NCBI GenBank assembly: GCA_905372565.1
Contig: CAJPPK010000022.1
Coordinates: 1 to 25,868, forward strand
Direction of reading: 5' to 3'
Length of the DNA stretch: 25,868 nt
Origin: an uncultured Porphyromonas sp.
GTDB lineage: Bacteria; Bacteroidota; Bacteroidia; Bacteroidales; Porphyromonadaceae
Shown here: positions 17,203-23,960 of the stretch, one piece after another
Position numbering within the stretch: the first letter of the stretch is position 1
Layout of the letters: each line of letters starts with the position of its first letter
Program-made: the position numbers and the translations under genes
Notes under the pieces: model-generated
Told to the model about the DNA's origin: nothing
The model's database searches: none
Seen by the model: the letters and a program-made list of their open reading frames with translations, nothing else

Positions 17203-17363
17203 GGGTTTCGACGGTGGGAGCAAGCGGCTCCACCCCGAGACCTACAGCCCCGAAAGCCGGGAGCCTAGCTCGATCCTGAGCTGACTTGACACCCCTCCCC
17301 TCATGGGAGAAACGAGGATGCAAGATGGATGGCGCTAGGTATGTCTGACTTAAACAAAAATGT
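17203..17363 (+). ncRNA. Structured leader RNA of unknown class upstream of the thioredoxin-fold gene
   Basis: About 160 nt lie between the promoter and the ATG at 17364, GC-rich unlike a usual spacer. Visible helices are a strong stem GGTGG(G)AGC-AAGCG-GCTCCACC near 17213-17235, CCCG-aaagc-CGGG near 17252-17264, AGCTC-gatcct-GAGCT near 17268-17283, and a longer-range match of CCTAGC (near 17266-17271) to GCTAGG (near 17333-17338). The last 25 nt before the ATG are A-rich and open. The layout suggests a cis-regulatory leader or an independent small RNA. No TPP, cobalamin, SAM, FMN, glycine or preQ1 core is recognised. Confidence 0.45.
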
Positions 17364-17867
17364 ATGACGTTGAAAGGAATTCTTTTCGGCGCCTGGGCAT
17401 TCGCTACGCTCCTCGGAGCTACCTCAGCGAGTCTCCCTCACCCTACTAGCGCTGAAGCGCTGACCGTGGGTGACGTGCTACCGAAAATGAAGTCTCTGGA
17501 CGTAGGTGGTCGCATCAGCACACCAGCCGACAAGACGCCAGCCTATCGCCTCATCCACTTCTGGGCAGCTTACAATGCCGAGAGTAGAGCGATGAATCAG
17601 GTCTGGGATCACTTCTTCAAGGCTAACCCCCACACCGCTATCCGCTACGAAGGTATCTCCGTAGACCCCGAGGAGGCTGTATGGGCACGAACGATCACCT
17701 GGGACCAGGTGGATCCTAACCGCCAGCACTGCTTGCCCCAAGGTGAGCAGGAGGAATACTCCTCTCGTGCTGGCTTGACTACGAACTTCCACACCTACCT
17801 GATCGATCAGCAGGGTGTCATCGTAGCCGTCGATCCAACCCCCTCAGAAATCACGAAGTATCTTTAA
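17364..17867 (+). CDS. Secreted thioredoxin-fold (TlpA-like) protein lacking the CXXC motif
   Basis: The 167-residue protein has an N-terminal signal or anchor segment (about 1-30). LTVGDVLPKMKSLDVGGR (33-50) resembles the start of AhpC/TlpA redoxins, and RLIHFWAAYNAESRAMNQ aligns with the thioredoxin active-site strand FWAxWCxxCRxxN. The two cysteines are N71 and S74 (NAES in place of CxxC), and the cis-proline usually seen before FLID is absent (TNFHTYLID). Only one cysteine (C123) remains. It cannot be a dithiol oxidoreductase. A binding or chaperone role in the periplasm is possible. It is the only plus-strand gene in the window, preceded by its own promoter and structured leader and followed by a strong terminator. 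Confidence 0.8.
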   Translation: MTLKGILFGAWAFATLLGATSASLPHPTSAEALTVGDVLPKMKSLDVGGRISTPADKTPAYRLIHFWAAYNAESRAMNQVWDHFFKANPHTAIRYEGISVDPEEAVWARTITWDQVDPNRQHCLPQGEQEEYSSRAGLTTNFHTYLIDQQGVIVAVDPTPSEITKYL

Positions 17868-17887
17868 CACCCCCTTTATGAATGAAG

Positions 17888-17931
17888 AAGCCCCTACGCT
17901 CAAGACTTGAGTGTAGGGGCTTCGCTTTTTC
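17888..17931 (+). terminator. Strong intrinsic terminator between convergent genes
   Basis: AAGCCCCTACGCTCAAG (17888-17904) is followed after one base by its near-perfect complement (17906-17922, one G-T pair), then CGCTTTTTC. It ends the thioredoxin-fold gene. The same hairpin lies about 35 nt past the aspA stop and may also serve that gene, though no long U-tract follows on the minus strand. Confidence 0.9.
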
Positions 17932-17956
17932 TAGCCCTCTTAGAGGAGAGAGTCAG

Positions 17957-19387
17957 CTACTTCAGCGGATGGATACCGAGACGTACGGGACGGATGAGGT
18001 TCTCTGGGGAGAGCACCTTATCGAGATCTTCCTTCGTCAGGATACCATGCTCGAGGATCAGATCGTAGACACCACGACCGGTCTCTAGCGCTTCCTTAGC
18101 GATCTTGGTCGAGTTCTTATAGCCGATGATAGGGTTCAGAGCTGTGACGATACCGATACTTTCACGGACATAGCTCTGGCACTTCTCTTCGTTAGCCGTG
18201 ATCCCGTCGATACAGAGGGTGCGGAGGGTATCAAAGCCATTCGCAAGGAGGTCAATAGACTCGAAGCAGCACTGTGCCATGACAGGCTCCATAGCATTCA
18301 GCTCCATCTGCGAAGCGTCGCCAGCCATGGTGACACAGAGGTCGTTCCCCATGACCTTGTAGCAGACCTGACTCATGACCTCAGGGATGACAGGGTTTAC
18401 CTTCCCTGGCATGATCGAGGAGCCTGGCTGCATAGCAGGCAGGTTGATTTCCCCGAGACCACAGCGTGGACCACTAGAGAGCAGACGGAGGTCGTTACAG
18501 ATCTTATTGACCTTGACAGCGATACGGCGAAGGGCAGAGCTATAGCCGATCATCTCGCTCGTATCACTCGTAGCGCCGATGAAGTCTTCGGTGCGAGTGA
18601 TAGGCCAACCCGTGACCTGCGCCATCGCTTCGGTGCAGTAGTCTGCGTACTCGGGTTCAGAGCAGATACCCGTACCGATAGCCGTAGCCCCCATGTTGAT
18701 AGCGAGGAACTGCTGAGCAGCATAGTCGAGATGTGCCACCTCTGCCTCGAGGATGGAAGCGAAGCCACCGAAGGTCTGTCCGAGGGTCATCGGCACAGCA
18801 TCCTGAAGCTGGGTACGACCCATCTTCACCACATGAGACAGCTCCTTAGACTTAGCCTTGAGAGCATCGATGAGCTGGATGAAGTGAGGACGGAGCTTGA
18901 GGTGCGAAGCATAGAGACCTAGGTGAATAGCCGTAGGATAAGCATCGTTCGTCGACTGCGAGCCATTGACATGGTCGTTAGGCGTGAGGTACTGGAATTC
19001 CCCTGGCTGATGCCCCATGATCTGGAGGGCACGGTTACAGATGACCTCGTTAGCGTTCATGTTCGTCGTCGTACCTGCGCCGCCCTGGATCATATCCACG
19101 GGGAAGTGCTCGTGGTGCTTACCCTCGAGGAGCTCGTGACAAGCCTGGACGATAGCATCCTTCTGCTCGTCCGAGAGCAGCCCTAGACGATGATTAGCTA
19201 TAGCCGCAGCTTCCTTCGTCCAGGCTAAGCCATGGATGAAGAGAGGATAGTCGGAGAGATGGAAGACGCTGATCTGGAAGTTCTCGATACCGCGTAGGGT
19301 CTGGACGCCGTAGAGGTGTTCGTTGCTGATCTGACGTGCGCCGATCAGATCGCTTTCAGTGCGAAAGCCATTGGCTGTAGTTGCCAT
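17957..19387 (-). CDS. aspA: Aspartate ammonia-lyase (aspartase)
   Basis: The enzyme deaminates L-aspartate to fumarate and ammonia. In anaerobes this feeds fumarate respiration or the succinate pathway. The 476-residue product has the aspartase/fumarase signature GSSIMPGKVNP (322-332), containing the flexible catalytic SS loop, plus GSQSTND (142-148) and QGGAGTTTNMNANEV (101-115). The GGAGT(T)TNMNANE form favours aspartase over class II fumarase, which reads SGSGTQTNMNVNE. The frame is open to 19441, but the ATG at 19387 is chosen: it yields the family's start, and the promoter -7 box (19431-19438) lies inside the longer frame. It is a monocistronic gene, convergent with the thioredoxin-fold gene. 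Confidence 0.93.
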   Translation of the reverse strand: MATTANGFRTESDLIGARQISNEHLYGVQTLRGIENFQISVFHLSDYPLFIHGLAWTKEAAAIANHRLGLLSDEQKDAIVQACHELLEGKHHEHFPVDMIQGGAGTTTNMNANEVICNRALQIMGHQPGEFQYLTPNDHVNGSQSTNDAYPTAIHLGLYASHLKLRPHFIQLIDALKAKSKELSHVVKMGRTQLQDAVPMTLGQTFGGFASILEAEVAHLDYAAQQFLAINMGATAIGTGICSEPEYADYCTEAMAQVTGWPITRTEDFIGATSDTSEMIGYSSALRRIAVKVNKICNDLRLLSSGPRCGLGEINLPAMQPGSSIMPGKVNPVIPEVMSQVCYKVMGNDLCVTMAGDASQMELNAMEPVMAQCCFESIDLLANGFDTLRTLCIDGITANEEKCQSYVRESIGIVTALNPIIGYKNSTKIAKEALETGRGVYDLILEHGILTKEDLDKVLSPENLIRPVRLGIHPLK

Positions 19388-19430
19388 AGTATCTGGGATT
19401 ACTATTGATGATGTGTTGAAATCAATAGCA

Positions 19431-19438
19431 CAAAGGTA
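19431..19438 (-). promoter_or_regulatory. -7 box of the aspA promoter
   Basis: TACCTTTG on the minus strand fits TAnnTTTG and predicts a leader of about 38 nt before the ATG at 19387. The A-rich minus-strand stretch just upstream (19440-19448) replaces a recognisable -33 TTG. Confidence 0.65.
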
Positions 19439-19453
19439 CATTTTTTTCCTTCG

Positions 19454-19500
19454 CTACCTGCCCGCTCTCTAGCCCTTCCTGCGGGGGCTTCAGCAGGTAG
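19454..19500. promoter_or_regulatory. Two-part inverted repeat just upstream of the aspA promoter
   Basis: CTACCTGC (19454-19461) pairs with GCAGGTAG (19493-19500), and inside it AGCCC pairs with GGGCT (about 19471-19490). It overlaps the expected -33 region of aspA, so it could be an operator. As no upstream minus-strand gene reads through here after the terminator at 19758-19810, a terminator role is unlikely. Confidence 0.35.
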
Positions 19501-19653
19501 AAATACCATCTTAACACAAAGAACAGGCTTCCCCTCCGAGCACGCCTCTTTTGTCGTCTTTCCAGCGCAAAAGCCTACATTTTGACGAACTTCCACACCT
19601 CCCCTCTCAGGCAAGAAATCCACTACGGGAGAGGCACCCCCGTGCATCCTCTC

Positions 19654-19746
19654 CAGTATTACCTCTCCAGAGGCACTACTGTTGCCCCTGAGGTGGCACT
19701 ACTGATGCCCCAGGAGAGGCAACAGTAGTGCCTACTAGTTGGAAAT
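19654..19746. repeat. Modular 23-nt-period repeat element, copy 2 (cores partly inverted)
   Basis: A partial unit CAGTATTACC (19654-19663) precedes linker TCTCCAGA (19664-19671, identical to one in copy 1). Then come core GGCACTACTGTTGCC (19672-19686), linker CCTGAGGT, core GGCACTACTGATGCC (19695-19709), linker CCAGGAGA, core GGCAACAGTAGTGCC (19718-19732) and the shared tail TACTAGTTGGAAAT (19733-19746). The first two full cores are reverse complements of the copy 1 cores and the last is in the forward orientation. Steps are exactly 23 nt. The left end matching copy 1 is missing. Apart from this element, the aspA regulatory sites and the terminator, 19501-19653 shows nothing recognisable. Confidence 0.75.
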
Positions 19747-19757
19747 TCCGACACCCA

Positions 19758-19810
19758 TAAAAAGCGCCCCACCTCGAAGCGACTACGTGCGTAGTCTTCG
19801 AGGTGGGGCG
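19758..19810 (-). terminator. Strong intrinsic terminator of the ABC-Clp-sigma operon
   Basis: CGCCCCACCTCGAAG (19765-19779) and its exact complement (19796-19810) form a 15-bp stem, extended by GACTAC/GTAGTC around a GTGC loop. CTTTTTATG follows on the minus strand. It begins 24 nt past the stop at 19835. Confidence 0.9.
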
Positions 19811-19834
19811 ATGGTCGAATCAAGGAAAGAGAAG

Positions 19835-20320
19835 CTAGTGCTTCTTCTGTCGATGCTGATCGAAGTAGCGGCGTGCGAACTCCTTACACACCCAAGGCAG
19901 ACGCACGAGGCGATCTCCAGAGAGGATGGTCTTGGCACGCAGGTAATAGGTGCGCTCTAGCTCGGCCTCCTTGACATGGAAGTCCAGCGTCTTGTCATAG
20001 AAGGAGGACATCTCCTCGACCGTCAGCGTCTTGTCACCCTGACGCAGGCGACGCCCGATGGGCTCCAGCTCACGCCACAGACCGAAGCGCTTGTCATCCA
20101 GCTCATTCAGCAGGGGCATCAGCGCATCAGCCTCCGCAGTCGTCAAGCTAAGCTCCTTCATGAGAAAGAGTTGCTTCTGAGCACGGATACGCTCTCGGTG
20201 CTCCTGATGTATCGACTCCGACTTCGCTGGCTTCTTCGGCTGCTGAGCCGAGAGAGACGAAGGGGCAAGACAGATCGACCCCAGCACGAGAGCTAGGGGA
20301 TAAATAAGCGACTTATTCAT
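19835..20320 (-). CDS. Secreted small helical protein, Spy/CpxP-like (function unknown)
   Basis: The 161-residue protein has a signal peptide (about 1-25, cut near LSA-QQ) and a basic, charged, mostly helical body. The segment LFLMKELSLTTAEADALMPLLNELDD followed by KRFGLWRELEPIGRRL resembles the LTxxQ-type helices of periplasmic Spy/CpxP/CnrX proteins, which chaperone or sense envelope damage; the match is to the pattern only. The ATG at 20320 is chosen because it gives a clean signal peptide and overlaps the upstream stop by the 8 nt ATGAATAA, typical of translational coupling. ATG 20329 (MLRMNKS) is a possible alternative. It is the last gene of the sigma-factor operon, hence probably a component or target of that response. 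Confidence 0.65.
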   Translation of the reverse strand: MNKSLIYPLALVLGSICLAPSSLSAQQPKKPAKSESIHQEHRERIRAQKQLFLMKELSLTTAEADALMPLLNELDDKRFGLWRELEPIGRRLRQGDKTLTVEEMSSFYDKTLDFHVKEAELERTYYLRAKTILSGDRLVRLPWVCKEFARRYFDQHRQKKH

Positions 20321-20711
20321 ACGAAGCATAAATAGGTGCAGGCTCTCCCGTGAGATCCTGATAGTAGGAAGAGTAGCCCTCTCCGGCTCGCATCCGCTCA
20401 CCGTAGTCGGCGTAGTAGTCAGCATACTCCTCATCGGGAGTTTTCGTCGTGACACTAGCCGTCGTCGTAGAGGTCTTCTCGGGCGTATGGAAGGCTCGGA
20501 AGAGCAGGTTAAAGGAGACAAACATCGCCGCCAGATAGAGGATAGGACGTAGGCGTACCCAGAGCGTAGGCCGAGGCGTCACCGCCTCTGCTGGAGCTTC
20601 GTCAGGGAGCTGAGCGAGTAGACGCTCCTCCAGCCCCTCGAAGTATCCTTCGGGGGTAGTATAGTGACGTCCGCTCTCTTCGGCGGGGGGAAGGGGTGTG
20701 GGCTTAATCAT
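20313..20711 (-). CDS. Small single-pass membrane protein, putative anti-sigma factor
   Basis: The 132-residue protein has the N-terminal motif YTTPEGYFEGLEERLLAQL (17-35), like the xxxPEGYFdxLexRi pattern common in small proteins next to ECF sigma genes in Bacteroidota. One membrane segment follows (about 55-73, ILYLAAMFVSFNLLFRAF), then an acidic tyrosine-rich tail (EEYADYYADYGERM, GYSSYYQDL). With its cytoplasmic N-terminus and position 59 nt after the sigma gene it is a likely anti-sigma factor, but no zinc-binding ZAS motif is present, so this rests on context. Its stop overlaps the start of the next gene by 8 nt. Confidence 0.6.
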   Translation of the reverse strand: MIKPTPLPPAEESGRHYTTPEGYFEGLEERLLAQLPDEAPAEAVTPRPTLWVRLRPILYLAAMFVSFNLLFRAFHTPEKTSTTTASVTTKTPDEEYADYYADYGERMRAGEGYSSYYQDLTGEPAPIYASYE

Positions 20712-20770
20712 ACTTGTAGCGATAGAGTCCTAGGGGACTTGACTATGTGACAAGGAGAAAAGGTATAGGT

Positions 20771-21340
20771 TTAATCTTGCTGGTTAAGGAAGTCAGTTAC
20801 CTTCTTCACCGCATGGTGGTAAGAGGCCTTCAGAGCGCCCTCCGACGTCCCCGTCAGAGCCGACATCTGATCATAGGGCATCTCATCGTAGTAGCGTAGA
20901 CGAAAGACGAGTTGCTGCTTCTTCGGCAGACTCAAGATCGCCTGCTGAAGTCGTAGCTCCGTAGCATCGGCATCGAAGTACTCATCTGCCGTCAGTCGCT
21001 CCAAGAGGTAGCTAGCCTCAGCCTCTTCGCTAGGCTGTAGGCGGAACTCCTGCTCTTGTCGTAGCTTCTTGAGGAAGTTCAGAGCTTCATAGAGAGCGAT
21101 ACGATAGAGCCAGGTCGACACCTTAGCCTCCCCACGAAATCCCTCGATCGCCTCCCAGGCCTTGATGAAGACATTCTGCGTCAGATCATCGGCATCCTCA
21201 TGGCAGTAGACCATACGGCGAATCTGCCAGTAGACCTGCTTGCTATAGAGACGTACGACCTGAGCAAAGGCACTGCGTCTACGCTTCGGATCGGCGAGGC
21301 TCGCTTGGAGCTCTTCCTCGGTCATCACAGGGGTACCCAT
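20771..21340 (-). CDS. ECF-type RNA polymerase sigma factor
   Basis: The 189-residue protein has sigma-70 region 2 (about 32-95; HEDADDLTQNVFIKAWEAIEGFRGEAKVSTWLYRIA contains the core-binding and -10 recognition helices) and region 4 (about 130-185; LPKKQQLVFRLRYYDEMPYDQMSALTGTSEGALKASYHHAVKKV, the -35 helix-turn-helix). The linker is short, with no region 1 or 3, which makes it an ECF (group 4) factor. It starts 4 nt after the stop of the Clp ATPase and is followed by a likely anti-sigma gene, so it is co-transcribed and probably autoregulated. Target genes cannot be read here. The ATG at 21340 is chosen for tight spacing; M6 is an alternative. Confidence 0.92.
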   Translation of the reverse strand: MGTPVMTEEELQASLADPKRRRSAFAQVVRLYSKQVYWQIRRMVYCHEDADDLTQNVFIKAWEAIEGFRGEAKVSTWLYRIALYEALNFLKKLRQEQEFRLQPSEEAEASYLLERLTADEYFDADATELRLQQAILSLPKKQQLVFRLRYYDEMPYDQMSALTGTSEGALKASYHHAVKKVTDFLNQQD

Positions 21341-21344
21341 CGGC

Positions 21345-23930
21345 CTAGTCTTGTGCGGACTTCTTCTGTCGTGGTTCCGGCTTCTTCGTGATACGCTCGG
21401 TGAGCTCGCCCGAGCTAGAGGCGTCCAGCGTCAGGACTTGCTCCTTCGTCAGACGACCAGCGAGGATAGCTTCGACACAGCGATCCTCCACGAGCGTCTG
21501 CAGTCTTCTCCGAATGAAGCGAGCTCCCTTGGTCTTGGCTTCATCAGCCTGTGCCAAGAGATGCAGGGCTCGTGGCTGTACACGGAGCGTATAGCCCGCT
21601 TGACTCAGTCGCTCCTGGATAGGACGAAGCTCAAGGGTGACGATCTGCTCCAGCGCCTCTATGCCTAAGCTATTGAAGGCGATGACCTCGTCCAAGCGCC
21701 CGAGGAACTCGGGACTAAACGTTCGCTCCAAGGCCTTACGCACGATCCCTTCACTGCGCTCCTCAGGCTCACTTAGTCCAGCGAAGCCTACACTGCGAGC
21801 GAAGGACTTAGCCTCTCTTGAGCCGACATTACTCGTGAGGATGATCAGCGTGTGGCGGAAGTCCACCGTCCGACCTTCACCATCCGTGAGACGGCCCTCA
21901 TCGAGGAGCTGGAGGAGGATATTGTATACATCGGGATGTGCCTTCTCGATCTCATCGAGGAGAATGACTCGGTGTGGCTTGAGACGTACGGGCTCGGTGA
22001 GTTCGCCCCCTTCTCCATAGCCGATATAGCCAGGAGGCGAGCCAATCAGTCGGGTGACCGTGAAGCGCTCAGCCAGCTCGCTCATATCAATACGCACAAG
22101 CGCCTCCTCGCTACCAAAGATCTCCTTAGCAAGCGCCTTAGCCAGATAGGTCTTCCCTACCCCAGTGGGTCCTAGGAAGAGGAAGGAGGCAATGGGACGG
22201 TGCTCATCTCTTAGGCCTAGCTTAGCTCGCTGGATGGAGCGACTGACGAGGTCGATCGCATGGTCCTGCCCGATGATCTGTGCCTTCAGCAGGCTAGGTA
22301 GCTTCTGAAGCTCCTTGAGCTCACTAGAGCCAGAGACCTGCTCCTCGGGGATATTCGCTAGTCGTGCCACCGCACGGCAAAGGTCTTTCACTGAGATGAT
22401 GTACCTGGGGGATCGCTGGGAGGAGTAGCCACGACGCTGGCGAGCTAGCGCACCAGACAGATCAAGGAGCTCCCTACAAGCATAGAGGAAAGGATACTGT
22501 GGTAGATAACGCTCTGCCAAGGTAAGGACATCCATGTATCCAAAGCCCAGCCGAGCCCCGTAGTACTTCGACGTTTCCTGCCCATACTGGGCGAAGATCT
22601 TCGAGCAATGTCGCCGATCGATAGGCTCGACCAAGACCTTCACCGTAGAGCGGGAGATGATCTCACTACGCTCGATGCTCTGCGTGTAGCCTGCTGGCGT
22701 AGTCGTAGCAAGGAGTCGCATCCCATGCTGAGCTAGGGATGCAAAGAAAAGGTCTGCAAACTCCCCACCCTGCCCCCTGGAGGAAGAGGAGCGGAGGAGG
22801 TGAATATCCTCGATATAGAGTAGTGCTTGGGGGACAGCCTTCAGACGATCAAAGAGGACACGAAGCACCATCTCCGCCCCAAAGGTCTGAGCTCCGGCCA
22901 TGAGCCTAGAGGCATTGAGCTGGAAGAGCTCCGTATAAGGGAATCCCTTAGGCGGTAGATAGCCATAGTTGATCTCAAAGTGTCTGCGCTCCAAGGCACG
23001 GGCAAAGGCCAGCACCAGCTCCTGGGGACAGTCTTTATTCTCAGCAATGATGATAGGAGAGAGGGCTCGCTGACGAAGGAGTGTCTCGACGAGACGATCC
23101 ATCTCGCGGACGAAAAGTCCGTCCTTGTCCGTGAGCTTGGGGTTTCCTCCTCTGACGAAGGCTCCGAGCTCCTCTAGGTGGGCCCGAGGATCCGCCTGAG
23201 GCTCTCCCTGTTCCTGCTCTTCGATCTGGGCTCGCTCCTCTTCGGAGAGCTCAGTGGAGGTCTGTAATCCTATGCGAGCAAGCATCTCATTGAGCTCATT
23301 CAGCAGGCTATCATTGCGTACGAACTTCCCATCTTTCCCTTGAGAGAAGGCTGCCACCGGGAGAACTCGAGCTCCCTTACGACGGCTCCGTGATCGTGGC
23401 TTCTCCTCGGCTTCTGATGCCGATGTCTCCTCTAGCTCACGGCCGAAGTCCTCCTTCTCCTTAGCTCGGCTAGCAGAAGGATCTCCATGTACCAAGCGAA
23501 TGATCCGAGCGATCTCTTCGTCCGTCTGAGGTGTGATCCCCTGAGCTCGGAGGTAGTCCGAGAGGACATTCCACCCATCCGTTAGACAGAGGGCATAGAG
23601 CAAATGCAGAGGTGAGATCGCCTGAGCCCCGACGAGGCGGGAGATGCGTGCCGAGAGCGTCAGTACATCGTGCGCCTCTATGCTGTAGGGGGGCACACGG
23701 TCTACGAGCTCGGCCTGACCGGTCTGCTCTAGACGGCTGGCGAGCTCGGCCTTCAGCGTCTCCCATGGGAGATCTCGCTCGGTAAAGAAGCGTATGGCTC
23801 GACTCGTCCCTTCCTCCAAGATCCCCCAGAGCAGGAAGTCCAGAGTCAGCTCTGGAGCTCCCAGACGACCAGCATACTCAGATGCTAGCTCAAGGGCTGA
23901 GCGGAAGGTGTCTGTATAATTGTACTTCAT
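21345..23930 (-). CDS. ClpC-like AAA+ unfoldase with a degenerate first ATPase domain
   Basis: The 861-residue protein has the two-domain Clp layout: a Clp-N-like helical region (about 1-148), a charged linker (about 150-250), D1 (about 265-500) and D2 (about 545-830). D2 is fully equipped: Walker A GPTGVGKT (587-594), Walker B VILLDE (655-660), arginine finger R745 (FLGRLDE) and sensor-2 GAR (802-804). A VGF tripeptide (714-716) sits where ClpC/ClpA carry the ClpP-docking loop. D1 is altered: the Walker A site reads AENKDCPQE (296-304) with no GKT, Walker B reads LLYIEDIH, and the usual ERRF finger is absent. It probably feeds ClpP with only D2 hydrolysing ATP. It lies 30 nt after an ABC exporter and 4 nt before an ECF sigma gene. 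Confidence 0.88.
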   Translation of the reverse strand: MKYNYTDTFRSALELASEYAGRLGAPELTLDFLLWGILEEGTSRAIRFFTERDLPWETLKAELASRLEQTGQAELVDRVPPYSIEAHDVLTLSARISRLVGAQAISPLHLLYALCLTDGWNVLSDYLRAQGITPQTDEEIARIIRLVHGDPSASRAKEKEDFGRELEETSASEAEEKPRSRSRRKGARVLPVAAFSQGKDGKFVRNDSLLNELNEMLARIGLQTSTELSEEERAQIEEQEQGEPQADPRAHLEELGAFVRGGNPKLTDKDGLFVREMDRLVETLLRQRALSPIIIAENKDCPQELVLAFARALERRHFEINYGYLPPKGFPYTELFQLNASRLMAGAQTFGAEMVLRVLFDRLKAVPQALLYIEDIHLLRSSSSRGQGGEFADLFFASLAQHGMRLLATTTPAGYTQSIERSEIISRSTVKVLVEPIDRRHCSKIFAQYGQETSKYYGARLGFGYMDVLTLAERYLPQYPFLYACRELLDLSGALARQRRGYSSQRSPRYIISVKDLCRAVARLANIPEEQVSGSSELKELQKLPSLLKAQIIGQDHAIDLVSRSIQRAKLGLRDEHRPIASFLFLGPTGVGKTYLAKALAKEIFGSEEALVRIDMSELAERFTVTRLIGSPPGYIGYGEGGELTEPVRLKPHRVILLDEIEKAHPDVYNILLQLLDEGRLTDGEGRTVDFRHTLIILTSNVGSREAKSFARSVGFAGLSEPEERSEGIVRKALERTFSPEFLGRLDEVIAFNSLGIEALEQIVTLELRPIQERLSQAGYTLRVQPRALHLLAQADEAKTKGARFIRRRLQTLVEDRCVEAILAGRLTKEQVLTLDASSSGELTERITKKPEPRQKKSAQD

Positions 23931-23960
23931 AGAGATAAGACGTACCTAGGGGAGAGAAGA

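Noticed and set aside
17205..17225. Sequence GGGTTTCGACGGTGGG resembles the conserved 5' part of tmRNA (GGNTTCGACGG)
   Set aside because: There is no tag reading frame, no 3' T-arm or CCA-type acceptor end, and a convincing protein gene starts at 17364, so a tmRNA does not fit.
17957..19441. Longer aspA start at 19441
   Set aside because: The extra 18 residues (MYLCAIDFNTSSIVIPDT) are not aspartase-like and the promoter -7 box lies inside them.
19835..20521. 228-codon frame starting at 20521
   Set aside because: Its first 64 codons overlap the putative anti-sigma gene out of frame and look like shadow sequence. The signal peptide begins at 20320.
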